DNA from: Coriaria nepalensis
Lineage: Eukaryota; Streptophyta; Magnoliopsida; Cucurbitales; Coriariaceae
Length of the DNA: 64,000 nt
Direction: 5' to 3'
Assembly: GCA_027186245.1 (NCBI GenBank)
Contig: CP114489.1
Span: 7,943,501 to 8,007,500 of the forward strand
Shown here: in pieces, positions 51,301 through 63,269 of the stretch
Position numbering within the stretch: the stretch's first letter is position 1
How the letters are laid out: each line of letters opens with the position of its first letter
Position numbers and translations under genes: made by a program
The notes under the pieces: model-generated
What the model saw: only the letters and a program-made list of their open reading frames with translations
What the model was told of the DNA's origin: nothing
Databases searched by the model: none

Positions 51301-53564
51301 CTTTCACCAAAATTTGTAGTAATTAACAACCATGCACACAACCTACCAATAACAAAATCACGACCTTAGCTGTATACTAAAACAAGCAAAAACTGCAAAA
51401 TTTAAGACCAATTTTATTTTTAAAAGTATTTAACTGATCAACTATGTTAATTACCACCAGAATCACATCCGTAAAAGATGAGCACTAAAATGAAAGAATT
51501 AGAGAAATCTTAATATGAATACTTAAATTTGGTTAAGATAGTAAAATTTCGTATGTTTTGTAAGTCAACTGATTCAACATATATATATATATACACACAC
51601 TACATACATGTCCATATATATGTTTGTGATCCTACATTAAAATTTCTATATATACATATATATACACATCAAGTGAAGATGTAAAATTACAATCTAATAG
51701 CTCAAATAACAATAAGAAGAGATTAGATATGAAATGACAAGAATCACACACCTTTGTGATCCAACAGGAATATTTGAAATTGAAAGCTTGTCGATATCAC
51801 TGGCCGTTACATTGGCTATCGCTTTGGCTAGGTCTAATGTACTATTTGTATAATTAATTGGCACCAAGACAGCCCAGGCGAGGAATGCTATAGGAACAAA
51901 GATCTTAAGCCTGCAAAATTGGTAATAGAAATCAACACAAGAAAAAATAACATTAACAATCACAAACCTAACTTATGCCAAGATAACTTAATCCTGAGCC
52001 CATCCAACCTCCTCATATCCAACACTTCACACAGTCTTACAGTAACAGAACTTCTGTCTCTAGCCATCACAGATTAACCATTAGTCAATTTTCTAGAAAG
52101 AAACCAATGGGGAATGAGAAACCCGTCAAGTTACCACATAAGTATTTACTTTTCATGTGTATTGTGGACAAAACATTGGGAAGTGTTAGGGTTTTTACTT
52201 ACTTCCCAATTCATTAGTTTCCTATTTTAACTAGAATTCTTGGTAATGAGTTTCCTTTTTTATTAAGAAAAATTTAATAGTTAGTTTCCAGTAATTAAGT
52301 GTACTTATATTAATTGAAATCTTTACTGGTTAGTTTCCTAATTTTATCAGGTTCCTCTTTTTCATTTAGACTTCTCTATAAATTGTAGCCCAATGGGAAT
52401 ATTCTAGTAATAATGATATAAATAAGAATTTGATTTGACAGGGAGGCTTTCTTCTTCTAGATGTGTGAAGCTAGTAGTTAAAATCCTTGTTCTTTCCTTT
52501 CTCAATTCACAAAATCTTAATTTCCCTTCACATGACCTATGTCTGAAACAATTCAGTAAGTATAACATAATTATACTAACACTCAAAATAAGTATAACCA
52601 ACAGCTCCAGAAAATCTAAAGCTCATAAATGTAATTACCAATTAGAATCCATAGGAAAAACTCATGTGTTCAATGATCCATTGAAGTTATATTAGCACCT
52701 ATTAGTTAATTCTTGTTACTAAATTTGAGGTCACTTTTACTTCACAAAATGCATGTGCAGGTTGCCACACTAAGTCCTTATCAAGTAACACCATCTATCT
52801 ATCTTTTACACCATATCCCCATCAAAATTTCCAGAATATCCAAGCGTTAAAAATTATTAAGAATTAAGACTTTCAATGCTATGCTTTTGACTTTCATCAG
52901 CATAGTAAAAAATAGCCCCAGAACCCTGTCCTACCACATCGATCCCATTAGCCTTTATCCCTCTCAAGACTACCAGTTTTGAAGATAATATAACCACCAC
53001 TGCCCCTTCTAGGCAATTTCGGATAATGTCAAGTAAGCAAGCAAGGTTGAAACTTAGTCTGCCAAAACAATCCAACTCCTCTCTAGTACATCTTCCTCTC
53101 AAGTGCACTTGAGGGAATCTCAACCATTGATGCACATACACATGAGGGCTCACCAAGCATGTGATTCATCAGGCACACTTGAGAGGCTAATGCACTGGGG
53201 AGGAGTTTAAGCAAAATGATTATAGAGGTGCAAAATCTGCAACTACATACCCAATCAAGTAAATCCGTAAATAGACTGCAGAATCCAATCCTGCATGGTC
53301 AATAAGTTCAGGTTCGGGCATCCTCAATGCCTCTGGCATCCAATTCAGAAACCTCAGATAAGACCTCCAGTCTAAATTCACAAACCTGTGTACAAATGCT
53401 CCAGAGCAGGTTGGACTGTTTCTTAAACCCTTGAAATACCATTTCGGAAAATACACCCTATCATTGAAAGGCTGAAGCCTTAAAATGGCAAATGCCACTA
53501 AGAAAATGAAGGCACTGAGAATGTTAATAGCTCCTGAAACTGCGATATCTTGAAGCGTAGCCAT
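45335..53564 (-). CDS. OSCA1: OSCA1/CSC1-type hyperosmolality-gated calcium-permeable channel, eleven coding exons
   Basis: Minus-strand exons: 53564-53251, 51910-51752, 51241-51106, 50525-50424, 50223-50104, 49967-49887, 48607-48267, 48177-47932, 47182-46858, 46520-46287 and 45586-45335. All have GT-AG borders with phases that join, giving 769 residues, the usual OSCA1 length. The N-terminus MATLQDIAVSGAINILSAFI is the first membrane helix. Next come FVNLDWRSYLRFLNWMP, LAWAVLVPIN, a cytosolic domain (VLVKNVPPDPDESVSELVEH and the charged KLVKKKRKMKNWLDYY) and ASEPRDVYWENLAIPY. The C-terminal half holds the multi-helix channel core (GSIIAGSAFEQLNSF; IMVDGWAGIAGEILMLKPLI; FWPDVHGRIVTALIISQ). 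The tail has LERAREPNLNLKGYLQNAY and a Ser/Pro-rich end. It should open on osmotic or membrane tension at the plasma membrane and let calcium in. A leader intron is likely (acceptor GTTTTGCAG before the ATG; possible donor at 54287). Confidence 0.96.
47597..47755. repeat. 79-bp tandem duplication in intron 8 of the OSCA1-like gene
   Basis: GGTATAAACACCTTGATCTT then ATCATCATGTACCTA occurs at 47600 and again at 47679, preceded in both cases by TTAGAAACAT-like sequence. The two units are nearly identical. Confidence 0.85.
49812..49843. repeat. C11-G21 homopolymer pair in intron 6 of the OSCA1-like gene
   Basis: Eleven C followed by 21 G, unique in this AT-rich window. It lies about 44 bases past the donor of exon 6 in the gene's direction, so the transcript reads C21 then G11. 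It is either a true GC-palindromic tract or a sequencing/assembly artefact. Confidence 0.85.
51583..51670. repeat. AT/AC-rich microsatellite in intron 2 of the OSCA1-like gene
   Basis: Alternating TA and CA runs (ATATATATATATACACACAC and later TATATATACATATATATACA). Confidence 0.8.
52180..52520. other. Possible small LTR/TRIM-like insertion in intron 1 of the OSCA1-like gene
   Basis: The stretch has features of a short LTR: repeated TAGTTTCC motifs, a TATAAAT-type promoter near 52377 and an abrupt change of composition at about 52440 (GGGAGGCTTTCTTCTTCTAG). I found no second copy or target duplication in the window. Confidence 0.3.
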
Positions 53565-54420
53565 ATGTCCTGCAAAACGAGTAGAAATACAATTAATGAC
53601 CTATCTAATACCCAAGAAAATAAACCCCTAAGCCAATCCGGATCATTTTTTGAAACCTAAATACACCTCCTTAATATTGAATATACACTAAATTGGCCCT
53701 TGTCTTCAGCAAATCTCCTCTATTGTAGATATTTCAGGAAACAGACTATTAATTGGAAGTTTCCAATCCATTTTTTAGATGACTATACAGTTGAACTATA
53801 ATGTTCATACCTAAAAACTAGAACACTTGGAAAGATCCAAGGATTACATAACTTGTAATCTTTCTGGACGGATGTAAGAAAACAGAAATCACCGAATTTA
53901 CTTAAAACTCGTATCTTCTTCACAAATTATCTAGTTTACAACCTAACACATACCTGATTCCACACATCAGATATTAATTCAAGAAAAAAAAAATCTATAT
54001 ATATATATATATATGAAGTTGAGTTGAGGAGTGTTTGGATTACTTCAAATTACAACTCCCTCCCACGAGAAGATTCGGAAAAAAACTAACACGCACGCTA
54101 CAAAGCTCCTTTTCTTCAATCTGCGCCTTTCTTCAGTTCACAAGCCAAAAGGAAAAGCAGAAAATGGAATAATGGAGAAGAAACTCCATCGAAAATAAGA
54201 TTTCCGTGAGCAGAAAACAAAAACTGGAATATTTTCAGGCGCAGAGAGGACGGAAATCAGGATTTACAGACGAAAATAGATCCTTACGGCTTCAAAAGGT
54301 TGATGAAGAAACAAAGCAGAGTGCCGGGAGTGCGGTAGAGAAAAGAAAACTAGTAGGCTTGATGTTGACGTGCGTTGTGAGGGAGCGGTTAAGAATTTTT
54401 CTGGGTTTTTGTTAAATTAG
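53565..54420 (-). promoter_or_regulatory. Inferred 5' UTR intron, leader exon and promoter of the OSCA1-like gene
   Basis: A splice acceptor (GTTTTGCAG) sits five bases before the ATG. On the minus strand, 54410-54288 looks like a leader exon ending at a good donor (GAAGCC then GTAAGGATC). A (TA)n tract lies at 53996-54014 in the intron. The exact transcription start is not known. Confidence 0.5.
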
Positions 54421-55327
54421 TTCTTAATTAACAGTGGATTAGTTTATTTAACATTATTTAATTACAATAATTAATCGGCAGAATGGGCAGGAGGGGGACT
54501 GTGCGTATGTCGGCAAGTCGCCGCGTGGCGTGGGATGGCAACGGCTATTTTGTGAGGACCCAATTTCGTGACGGGTAATAAGCGGAAAGCTGACTTTTTT
54601 TAATATAGCGCGTAGATGAGGAGAGTGGGGGTGCACTGTCCAATTAAGTTGATGGAGAGAGGGAGTTTATGTCAGAAATATGGGGACAGTGTGATGTGTG
54701 GACCACGAGATTTTGTGGGCCGACGGCAAACGCGTAGGGGATAAGGCGGTTGGTCAAACTGTAGACAGTAATGAGCCAGCTTATGATACCGACAGACTGT
54801 GATATCGTCGGGAGGCGTTTATCTAATTTTGCTTTAATATTTTTAAAAATAAAATTTAGTAAATTAGGCCTTTTTTTTTTCTTTTTTTTTTTTCCTCCCC
54901 AAGAGAAATCTTACCTATGTTTCCCAAATCTTACCTAAATACTATAGGTCAAAGATTTTGTCACAATAGAGAAGCCGTAGATTTTTTGAAGTTTATGTTT
55001 GACTTTCCCAATAATAATATCTCTTGCTTCTCTTTATTTGATTTGTGGTTAAATAATAAATATATGAAAGGGGGAACATAATATTCACTTTTAAGTTATC
55101 TGTTAACTTTACTTTTGTTGTCCTATTTTCTTTTTGCTCAAAGGGAACAGTGCGGATTGGGAGCCTGAATCTTGTTATGTCGTCCCCTACGATCTTCACT
55201 TCGAAGGAGAGTTATTAATTTTCAATTTAAAGATCCAAAAAGGCCAACTCAAATTCAGCTATATGGAGCCATAAGGAAATCATATTTGGTTTATTTTGAG
55301 CCATTTCTTACATAGTTAAATGGAAGC

Positions 55328-55367
<40 letters not shown>

Positions 55368-55440
55368 TTTATTTATTTTTTTCCTCTTTTCATCATAGTT
55401 AAATTATTATAATCTACGATTTGAAATTTTTGAATATAAT
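54421..55440. other. Intergenic DNA upstream of the OSCA1-like gene
   Basis: No gene recognised. The stretch 54480-54830 is GC-richer and may belong to the OSCA1-like promoter. A TA microsatellite followed by a poly-T run lies at about 55336-55372. Confidence 0.5.
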
Positions 55441-57545
55441 TCATTAAAATTTATTGAGATTTTGATTTGCATTGTAATTACAAGTATATTTATATTTTTT
55501 ATTTGGAATGAAATAATATATGCTAGGAGAATTTTCAATTTCAAATTTAGGTTTGAAATGAGTGATGGAATGAGATTTATTGAAGAGAAGTTTATAAGGT
55601 GTCTTATTCTTTATGAGAAGAGTAGGTGTCCTATTGAGCAAGTAAGTGGTCGTTAGAATACAGTCATATCGGTGATTGTCCGGAAGAGAAGCTTCGAACT
55701 TTAAGACTCTAAATGTTGGGAATGACAATGTTTATATTTCACTCGCCCATTCTATTGAGGAGAGTAAGAACATGAAGTTTCATGCAAAAAACTTAAGGAA
55801 GTAAATAAGTTAGAATATTGTAAATTGAGAAACTCAGTTCCATTATCAAAATCTAAGACATTTGACAGTTGAAGAGAACTAATGCTGAACCAATTTTGAA
55901 CCATTAAGAGGAAGCCTTTGATATGAGAATAGACATCAATTTTGAAAGTCATGAGAAAAATCCATATAGCTCTAGAATAATCATCAATGATAGTTAAGAG
56001 ATGTCATGCAGATGTATGATTTGGAGTTTTGTATGGTCCCCATGTATCTAGATGGATGAGATCAAAAGGTTTAGAACTAGTAGAATCACTTGCATGAAAT
56101 GGAACTCATGCATGTTTAGCTAAATTGCAGATATCACTATTTGAAAATTTGGCTAAGTTTAGATGACTAAATTCATGAAGCTAATGCATATGTGAATAAG
56201 AGGGATGTCCCAAACGAGAATGCCATAAAAGAAAATCTTAAGTTTTATTTTGATGAAGAATGATTTGATATTATTGGAAGATCCTTGGAAAAGTAGAGGT
56301 AATATAACCCCAAACATTCTTTACTAATCCCCTATAATTTTTCCAATCAAAAGCTCCTGAAAAGTGCACAATTTAGGATTAGAAATAACTGAAAAGTTAT
56401 TATCTAAGGTGAGAGAAGAAACAAACAGAAGGTTATGATAAAAACTGGGTACAAAAAGCACATTATAGAGGGTCAAATTGTTTGCTAATTGGATATTGCC
56501 AGTATAGGTAGCATATGATATCATTCCATTTGGCAATCTTATTGATGAAGAGGAAGCATATGAGCATGGAACAAGATCTGTTAAACCTTGCAGATTACAA
56601 GTCATGTGATGGCTTGCTCCGGTGTCAATGATCCAAGGTTGATCATTGTTTACACCAAGAAAGCAAAAAGAACTACCTAGAGAAGTAGTAGCAAGGTTAA
56701 CACTCAATACTGGTGCACTACTTCTTTCCCTCTGTTAAATATTTGCATCAGCTAATTGTATTCCAAGGGTGAAAAAAAATCCGAGCATTGGAACTAAACT
56801 CTATCTTCTGAGCCTCTGCCTGAGCAACTTGAGGTGATCCTTGCTTTTGATAGAAAGGCTTTTTACCTTTGTATTTATTGTTTCCTTGTGGATAACCAAT
56901 TATCTTGAAGCATGATTCCTTTTTATGCCCTTTGAGGTGACAATATTCATATTCAACAGAGAATTTGTCAGTATTAAATTTGCTTAAAGGAATTGAATGC
57001 AACAACCTCATTGTGACAACACTGGAATTGATGTTGCATTATGCCTCATCTTCATTCAGAATTGCATATGCTTCTTCAATAGATGGAAGAGGATTCATCA
57101 CGAGTATTTGATTGCAAAGTGGAATATATGATTTGTGCAGTCCCAAAAGAAATTGAAAAAGCTTCTGCTCTTGATCATGTTGCGAGCATAGATCATTTTC
57201 TGGTAAAATCACCAGTGAAGAGAACTCATCCCAAAGCTCTTTCAATTTATTATATTATCCTGCTTCCTTGCTTAGTGTTATCAATCTTATTCTAGATTGT
57301 AAACTTTCTCATGCCATTCACCTTCTCAAATCTTCTTTTGAGATCTTTCAAGACAAGATGTGCAGATGAAGAGTAGACTACACCATTGTACAATTCCTTT
57401 GAAACGGTGTTGAGTATCTAATTCATAACACAAGCATTGCAGCGATCCCAATTTTGAGCCATCATTAGGCCGTTTTCCAGTCTCTTGTCTTGGGAAAGAC
57501 AAAGGCAAAGCAAAGTCATTCCATTTAGAATAATAAAGTTACACC
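55440..57545 (-). mobile_element. Ty1/copia gag-protease-integrase remnant
   Basis: Minus-strand pieces in order. From 57530 down there is a gag region with SKELYNGVVYSSSAHLVLKD and, at about 57245-57039, KELWDEFSSL. A zinc knuckle CHLKGHKKESCFKIIGYPQG follows at about 56950-56870. The protease WIIDTGASHHMT is at about 56630. Integrase pieces follow (FDNGTEFLN at about 55840; TTYLLNRTPTLLIKNKTPY near 55640). RT and RNase H are absent, so the 3' half is deleted or never arrived. Many stops break it. It ends about 140 bases from the last exon of the B3 gene. Confidence 0.88.
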
Positions 57546-57680
57546 TGCAAGTGAACTAAGCAATCCAGAATTACACCAGACAAAATCAGATGCAACAAAA
57601 CTGTGATTTTATGTAATTAGTTTTATGCAGACTATATAAATTGACCAATGATTTAATTTAACTCAAGTCTGCATTTCTGT

Positions 57681-59027
57681 CTAACCTTTGGAACGAAAGA
57701 CGGAAAGTTTCAATGAAAATCCATTGTCTTGTATCAGCTCAAAGACACAAACATCACCTACTTTCAACTCGTTGTCTACCGCAACCGCCTTCCAACCACT
57801 TAAATAGAGCTAGGTTTGTACATTTCCTTCTTCATACCAATAAAATTTTAGTGGCCATGTTCTACCATCTGAGACCTTAATACTAATGCCATCCCTCTTT
57901 TGGTTTAAATATTTTCGAGCAAATTGGATGGGCAAATACTGTCGAGAAGAAATCCAGTTAATCATAAAATAAAGTAAGGATATCTAGATAAGAATATCTA
58001 TGACCATGATGATATATGGTATAATCAGAATTGGGATGACCTACTATGTTATATCTCGTTTGCACCATTGATTGATGCATGACTCGTGAAAAAAAAGGAT
58101 AGACCTGAAAGCACTCGCTCTTTCAAGAGTTTGAACATTTTTTACAATGTTCAGCTTATATGAGCCTTCTTCTTTCATCTTCTTATGATACCGAGGACAG
58201 GGCAAAGGCGTCTCTTCCCTTTGTGCTAGGAAGCTTGGGAAATCATCAATAAGTTCAACAGAAACATCATCCTCGAAATCTTCAATGTTCTCAGGTTCTT
58301 TCTTAGGAACACCGTGAGGATACTTAATCTCGGTTGCACTTTTATCGAATATGAGCATGTAGAAACAGGAATTTCCGACATACCGGAAAACTAAAAAACA
58401 ACCTTCACCCAGACTACAGTACTGTGCAAATTCATGCCATCCTTTCCCAAAGAAAACCTTGTTACTACTTGTGAAATGCACTTTCCATTCTAATCCACTT
58501 GGAAGCTTAAGAACTACTTGATTTGATACAAAATTTCCGTATTTTCTTACAAATTTTCTTGGAATATTCTGGGCAGGAGAAGTACAAACTAAATGAGTAT
58601 AAATTCTCCACAATCTAGATATTTAATAGTAAGAAAGATTGGCAATACATTCGAACTAAATGAGAAAATCAGTGTATCAGCACTTTATCCAAGTGTAAAG
58701 AGACTAATTCCCTCGTAAAAATAATGCAAATTAAGACGGAATTAGTTCAGAAAATTAAAGGTTACAACTAAAATTATATAAAAGCTAGCAAACTTCAAAG
58801 AATGATCGGACCATATGAATCGATCCTCCTATTTACTTCCATTTTTGAAGTACCCAACTTTTTATTAATCAGAAAATAAAAAGAATGCCAAAGAATTAAA
58901 AATTAAAATAATTAATTAATTAATTAAAAAATAATAATAAAAACAAATGGAAGAATAAACTTACCAGTCTTCTATTTTGAAGGGTATGCGCGAGAATAAC
59001 CTTAAAGAAATGAGGCTCAGGAGCCAT
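57681..59027 (-). pseudogene. REM/VRN1-like gene with two B3 domains, broken in and before the second domain
   Basis: Exons on the minus strand: 59027-58965 (MAPEPHFFKVILAHTLQNRRL start, cut at 20 here as APEPHFFKVILAHTLQNRRL), 58568-58045 and 57938-57681. The first B3 domain is intact: FFKVILAHTLQ, IPRKFVRKYGNF, VVLKLPSGLEWKVHF, GWHEFAQYCSLGEGCFLVF. It is followed by an acidic linker. After AFRS at about 58102 the frame slips, and the conserved YPFFSRVMHQSMVQTRYNI of the second domain is read in another frame. The third exon (YLPIQFARKYL to the final TAG) is a good B3 half but has a TAG at 57812-57810. As it stands, translation would end at 58044 with about 195 residues and one B3 domain. 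B3 proteins of this group bind DNA in the nucleus. It is either a recent pseudogene or a shortened single-B3 protein. Confidence 0.85.
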
Positions 59028-60590
59028 TTCTTTTTTGCTCAATGCGTCCTCCTGAAATTCACACTAATGGAGGCTTGGGATTCGATTATCATTGTATAGA
59101 TTCAAATCACTGGCCTTGTAGATTGCGCCAGTTCTTTATCACGATGAGAAGAAGTAGTGGTTAACATATTAATCCATCACACCGGCTGGTTTTTCTGTTC
59201 TGTTAATATCCACTAGTTATAATATTTGCCTTGTGCAATACGATTTTAACACCTTTTTCATTTACCCCATGTTGTCAGTATTTGCTTTCTGATAAGCCGA
59301 TAGAGATGAAGTTATTATTGATGACCTAGCTACTAGCTAGCCTTATGTGCCTAAACCATGGGTACTAACGTACTAATGAGAGTGTTGGGAAAAGTAAAAT
59401 AGTCCCAATAAATTATTATTTTTATTTTCTTTCCGTGAATAAAAACCTTTGATCTCTTTCCGTGAATAAACTCTATATATTGCTTCTCCCTTGTGGTTAA
59501 TCACCGGTGATCTTTCCGAGGACAATTAGAAAGTAGAGCTGTAAAAAATAGTTGGACTTTTAATAGAATGTATATATATATCTCTTGTAAAAATAAAATT
59601 ATTTAAAATTTTTAGAAAGCTCCATCCAAGTTTTTCGTAATCTTATTTTTACCCTTTTTGTCTTATTAGAAAACACACCCAAAAATAAGATAAGCAAAAA
59701 ATAAATTGTATCAATCAAAATTGATATTTTTCTATTGGTTTTGATTAAATTTTGTATTAAAAATCTAGTTTCGGTCAATTTATTAATTAAAATATATTTT
59801 GTAAAATTGGTTTTCAATTTTTTAACCAGTTTTAGTAAATTGATCGGAAACTTATTATTTATTTATTTTATACTTTTTATACTAAAAATCATAAATTCCT
59901 AAATTTTAACACCGTTGTTTTTTTTTTAAAATTTGTAGCCTCAAATTTTTCTCTCAATCGGACGCCACAACCTGGAATTCAACGAGCCACCACCATCTAG
60001 TGCTTGCCATCTATGACTAAACTCACCGCCTCCAGTAATCTTTATCACCGACGGCAACAGAAATCTAAATCCTAATACCGCAACACATATTTTCTTCTGC
60101 TTCCTCCTCCCAAGCTGTGCGGCGTGAACCACCATTTCCCTATCACTCTGTGAGCCACCATAGGTCTATAACTATCTGTTTTTCTCTTTTTATTTTTCTG
60201 TTCGACTTTCAATTGTCTGTTGAGTCGTGATAGATGTTCTAAGAAGATTAAGTTCACTCACCACCTATTCGATGAATTGTCTAAATTAGTTTTTGAGAGA
60301 CTAGTTATTGAATATGTGTTAGTACTTTAAGGAACTATTGAAAATTTGTCACATGTCAAACTAGAATTAAGGAGGAAAAAAGATATTATGAAGAAGCTGA
60401 AAAAAGAGTTGAGGAGAAACTGTAAGTAAGAGAAGTTTGACTGCTTAACCTCAACCTACTATATCTGCATTAGATGGAAGAAAACCATGAGGTTTTTTTT
60501 CCCTTTCCTTCCCCCTTAATAATGTGTAGTAATGGCTAGCAGTTTTACATTTTGTGTGGTAATACATTTTGTTGTCCCTGTGACTCACTT
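59028..60590. other. Intergenic DNA upstream of the B3 gene
   Basis: The first few hundred bases should hold the promoter of the minus-strand B3 gene. The segment at about 59950-60180 is less AT-rich and open in places on the minus strand, but I recognise no domain in it. Confidence 0.5.
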
Positions 60591-60599
60591 CATAGGCTA

Positions 60600-60955
60600 G
60601 CAAGTAGGATACTCGATGGGTCGACAACCCCATCGACTCGTTGAGTAAAGTAAAAATTATGATACTCAACGGGTCAAAGGCTCCATCAACCCGTCGAGTA
60701 TCATAACTTCTAGTTTACTCGACAGGTCAATAGTGCATTTGACCAGCCTAGGGGTTAGTCGTAGAGACAATGTGGCCTTTGACCCATCGAGTAGTATAAA
60801 TTATAGTTTACTCGATGAGTTGACGGGACTTCGATCCGTTTAGTAGCATAACTTATAATTTACTCGACGGGTTGATGAGGCTTTCAACCCGTCATGTAAC
60901 ATAATTTTTAGTTTACTCAACGGTTTAGGCCTTGGACCCGTCCAGTAAACTAGCA
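60600..60955. repeat. Minisatellite of about 50-bp units, each with an internal inverted repeat
   Basis: About six units spaced 48-53 bases apart. Each has a variant of CATAACTTATAGTTTACTCG, then ACGGGTTGA, a short spacer and CAACCCGTCGAGTA. The two half-sites are reverse complements of each other (ACTCGACGGGTTGA against TCAACCCGTCGAGT), so each unit can fold back. Confidence 0.8.
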
Positions 60956-61014
60956 TCTGATATATTAATATTGACATTATTTTACGATTGAATATTGGTA
61001 TTGATTTTTGAATT

Positions 61015-61760
61015 TGTATATAGGATTTTCCAACCAAAGTTTTTCCACCGGAACCGTTGTCACACTCAATCCATGACCATGAGGATACTCATGGAAGTAG
61101 TTCTACCGATGGTACCACGAGCAATAAAAGGATACCCGTGGATCCAAGTCCTAAGATTCATTCAAAGAAGCAAAGGACAACGAGTATAGTATGAAAAACT
61201 TTCAAATGGGATCGTGTGAATGGACAAGTATTTTGTCAGCAGTGTCCATTCTCTGCTTCGTATATAAGTGTCAACTCTGGGACCACGCTAATGATGAAAC
61301 ACTTGGATAAGTTCCCGAGTAGGGCGCAAAGTGAACACATGGATAACTACTTGATATGTAAGAAGAATGATGATGGAAGTAATGTATTGGTGAACTATAG
61401 GTAATTTAACTTATTCTTATAGTTTTAAGTTTATGAATATAAGTCTTAATTAGATTTGAAACACTTTTATTTAGGTTTAATCCTGTCGCAATGAGAGCTG
61501 GCATTGTGTGGTGGGTGATTGGGATGGAGTAGTACTTCAACGTAGTTGAACACCCTTTGTTCAAACAGATGATTCACCTAGCGAATCCTAGTGTTCTGAT
61601 ACCATCTTTTTTCAAACAGATGATTCATCCTTTGTTCAAGGAAGAGAATGGTACATTCTTTTTTATATTTATTATTTACTTATTTTATTTTGTCATTTAT
61701 TCTTTTCATTTATATTTATTTGGTGGAATAATTGAAATTTTGCAGATCTATTAGCACAAT
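61015..61760 (+). mobile_element. hAT-like transposase N-terminal remnant with BED-type zinc finger
   Basis: FKWDRVNGQVFCQQCPFSAS then SGTTLMMKHLDKFP has the Cys-x2-Cys ... His pattern and spacing of BED fingers in plant hAT transposases. Further on, AMRAGIVWWVIGMEYF-like and EHPLFKQMIHLANPSVLIPS fits the region after the finger. A stop and intron-like gap break it. The piece FFKQMIHPLFKEE repeats part of the preceding sequence, so a short internal duplication is present. The catalytic domain is absent. Confidence 0.6.
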
Positions 61761-61769
61761 CGTTAAGTG

Positions 61770-62160
61770 CAGAGAGCTCCATCGTTTAAATGTGTAGACT
61801 TGAAATTTAGAATTTATAAAGTGTAGACTAGTACTATTTTGTATAACTTATGTTGTTGGATATTTCATTTGAATGATATTGAGTTGATGTTTTCATGAAT
61901 TATGAATTTATGATATATTTAAAAGTTATTTTTGAATATTTTGATTATGATATTACTTATTATGGTAAAATGAATTTTTTTTAATTGTTATAATATCAAA
62001 TTTTTTATTAAATATGATATTAATTGAATGTAATTCCAAAATTTAAATGATAAGACAAAATTTAAGTGATAATGTCAATGGCTAATGTTGCAACTCCTTG
62101 CTTTATTTCCCAGATAATCACTTCTCTCTTCTTCAAGCTTTCATTTTTTTACTTTTTTTT
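61770..62160. other. AT-rich spacer
   Basis: No gene or repeat recognised apart from a poly-T run at about 62147-62165. Confidence 0.5.
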
Positions 62161-62164
62161 TTTT

Positions 62165-63110
62165 TACTTCTTAGGCTTTGTATATTAACAAAAATATGAG
62201 TTCCTTTGTTTTGTATTTAATACCTAAGTAAAAATCTTGCTCAAGAGAAGTTATAGCTTGAAATATACCCAAAGGCTCTTCTTGCTTTTTTTTCTCAAGA
62301 GAAGCTAGAAAAGTCTTATAATTTCGCTTCCAATGGCCAGTCTTACCACAATAAAAATAATTTCCATTTTCACTTTTGTTATTCTTACCCATGACGTGAT
62401 TTGTCTTGAGATGTACACCCCTTAGTTTGTTTCTTAAACTTCCCTTTACTTTTCTTGGCTTGGTGACTTCCCATGAGCAAAACGGTCTCATCCTTAGATT
62501 GGAGAGATCCTTTGGTTATTTGTAACATTTTGAACAATTCATAAAGAGTACGTGTTAACTTATTCATGTAATAATTCAAAATAAACAACCTAAAGGAATT
62601 TAGGAATTTGGGAGTGATTGAATGATCAAATCATTCAAAAGCTCAAAGTTCATCTCGAATCGAAACCTCGACCCTCTAGTTTATTTATCAAACCAATCAT
62701 CTTAAGGACATGATCCCCAATGAGAGTTTCCTCAATCATTTTCATACAAAATAATGCTTTCAAAGTGTCATACCTTTTGGTACGACTATCTTCACCCTAA
62801 ATCATATCTAGGTTGTGGATAGTCTCGATGACGTGCATCTTTTTATATTATCTTTAAAGGTCATTCGACATAAATGCAAGCATGATGCATTACGCCTCAT
62901 CATCTTAGTGCAACAATTTGTAACAAGTGGCTTTCTCATCGGTAGTAGCTCCCTCTTTGAGAATTAGTCATGACTTTTAGGTAAGAACTTCAAAAAGCTT
63001 TTCATGTCAGAAAACTATTCCTAATTGCCTTCGCCAATCTCTATAGTTAGATCCAACTATCTTATATTTTTCCAAGATTAAACACAACAAATTATTCATC
63101 ATGACTTTAA
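62165..63110 (-). mobile_element. Copia gag remnant with degenerate zinc knuckle
   Basis: Minus-strand 62400-62300 reads NYFYCGKTGHWKRNYKTFLA, the Cys-x2-Cys-x4-His-x4-Cys nucleocapsid knuckle with the first and last Cys lost. It is preceded by a Lys-rich basic stretch (KKSKGKFKKQTKG). The sequence to about 63110 gives broken pieces of the gag core in several frames. Confidence 0.7.
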
Positions 63111-63269
63111 AAAGGAATAAACAATGCAAAACATAAGTAACTTACTAAACTACATCAAGTACTAAATTTAAGAGTCTATTTAAATTTAGTTAGCCTTCGA
63201 CTATTTTATTACAATCCACCTTTCCCTTTTAAGTGGACCGAGAAAAACTTACTTTTTCATAGTGAGTAA

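Noticed and set aside
52857..53156. 99-codon minus-strand open frame in OSCA1 intron 1
   Set aside because: It lies between exon 1 and exon 2, has no recognisable domain and no splice signals joining it to the gene.
59941..60257. Two overlapping minus-strand open frames of about 60 codons
   Set aside because: Less AT-rich sequence, but no domain, no splice context and no conserved motif recognised.
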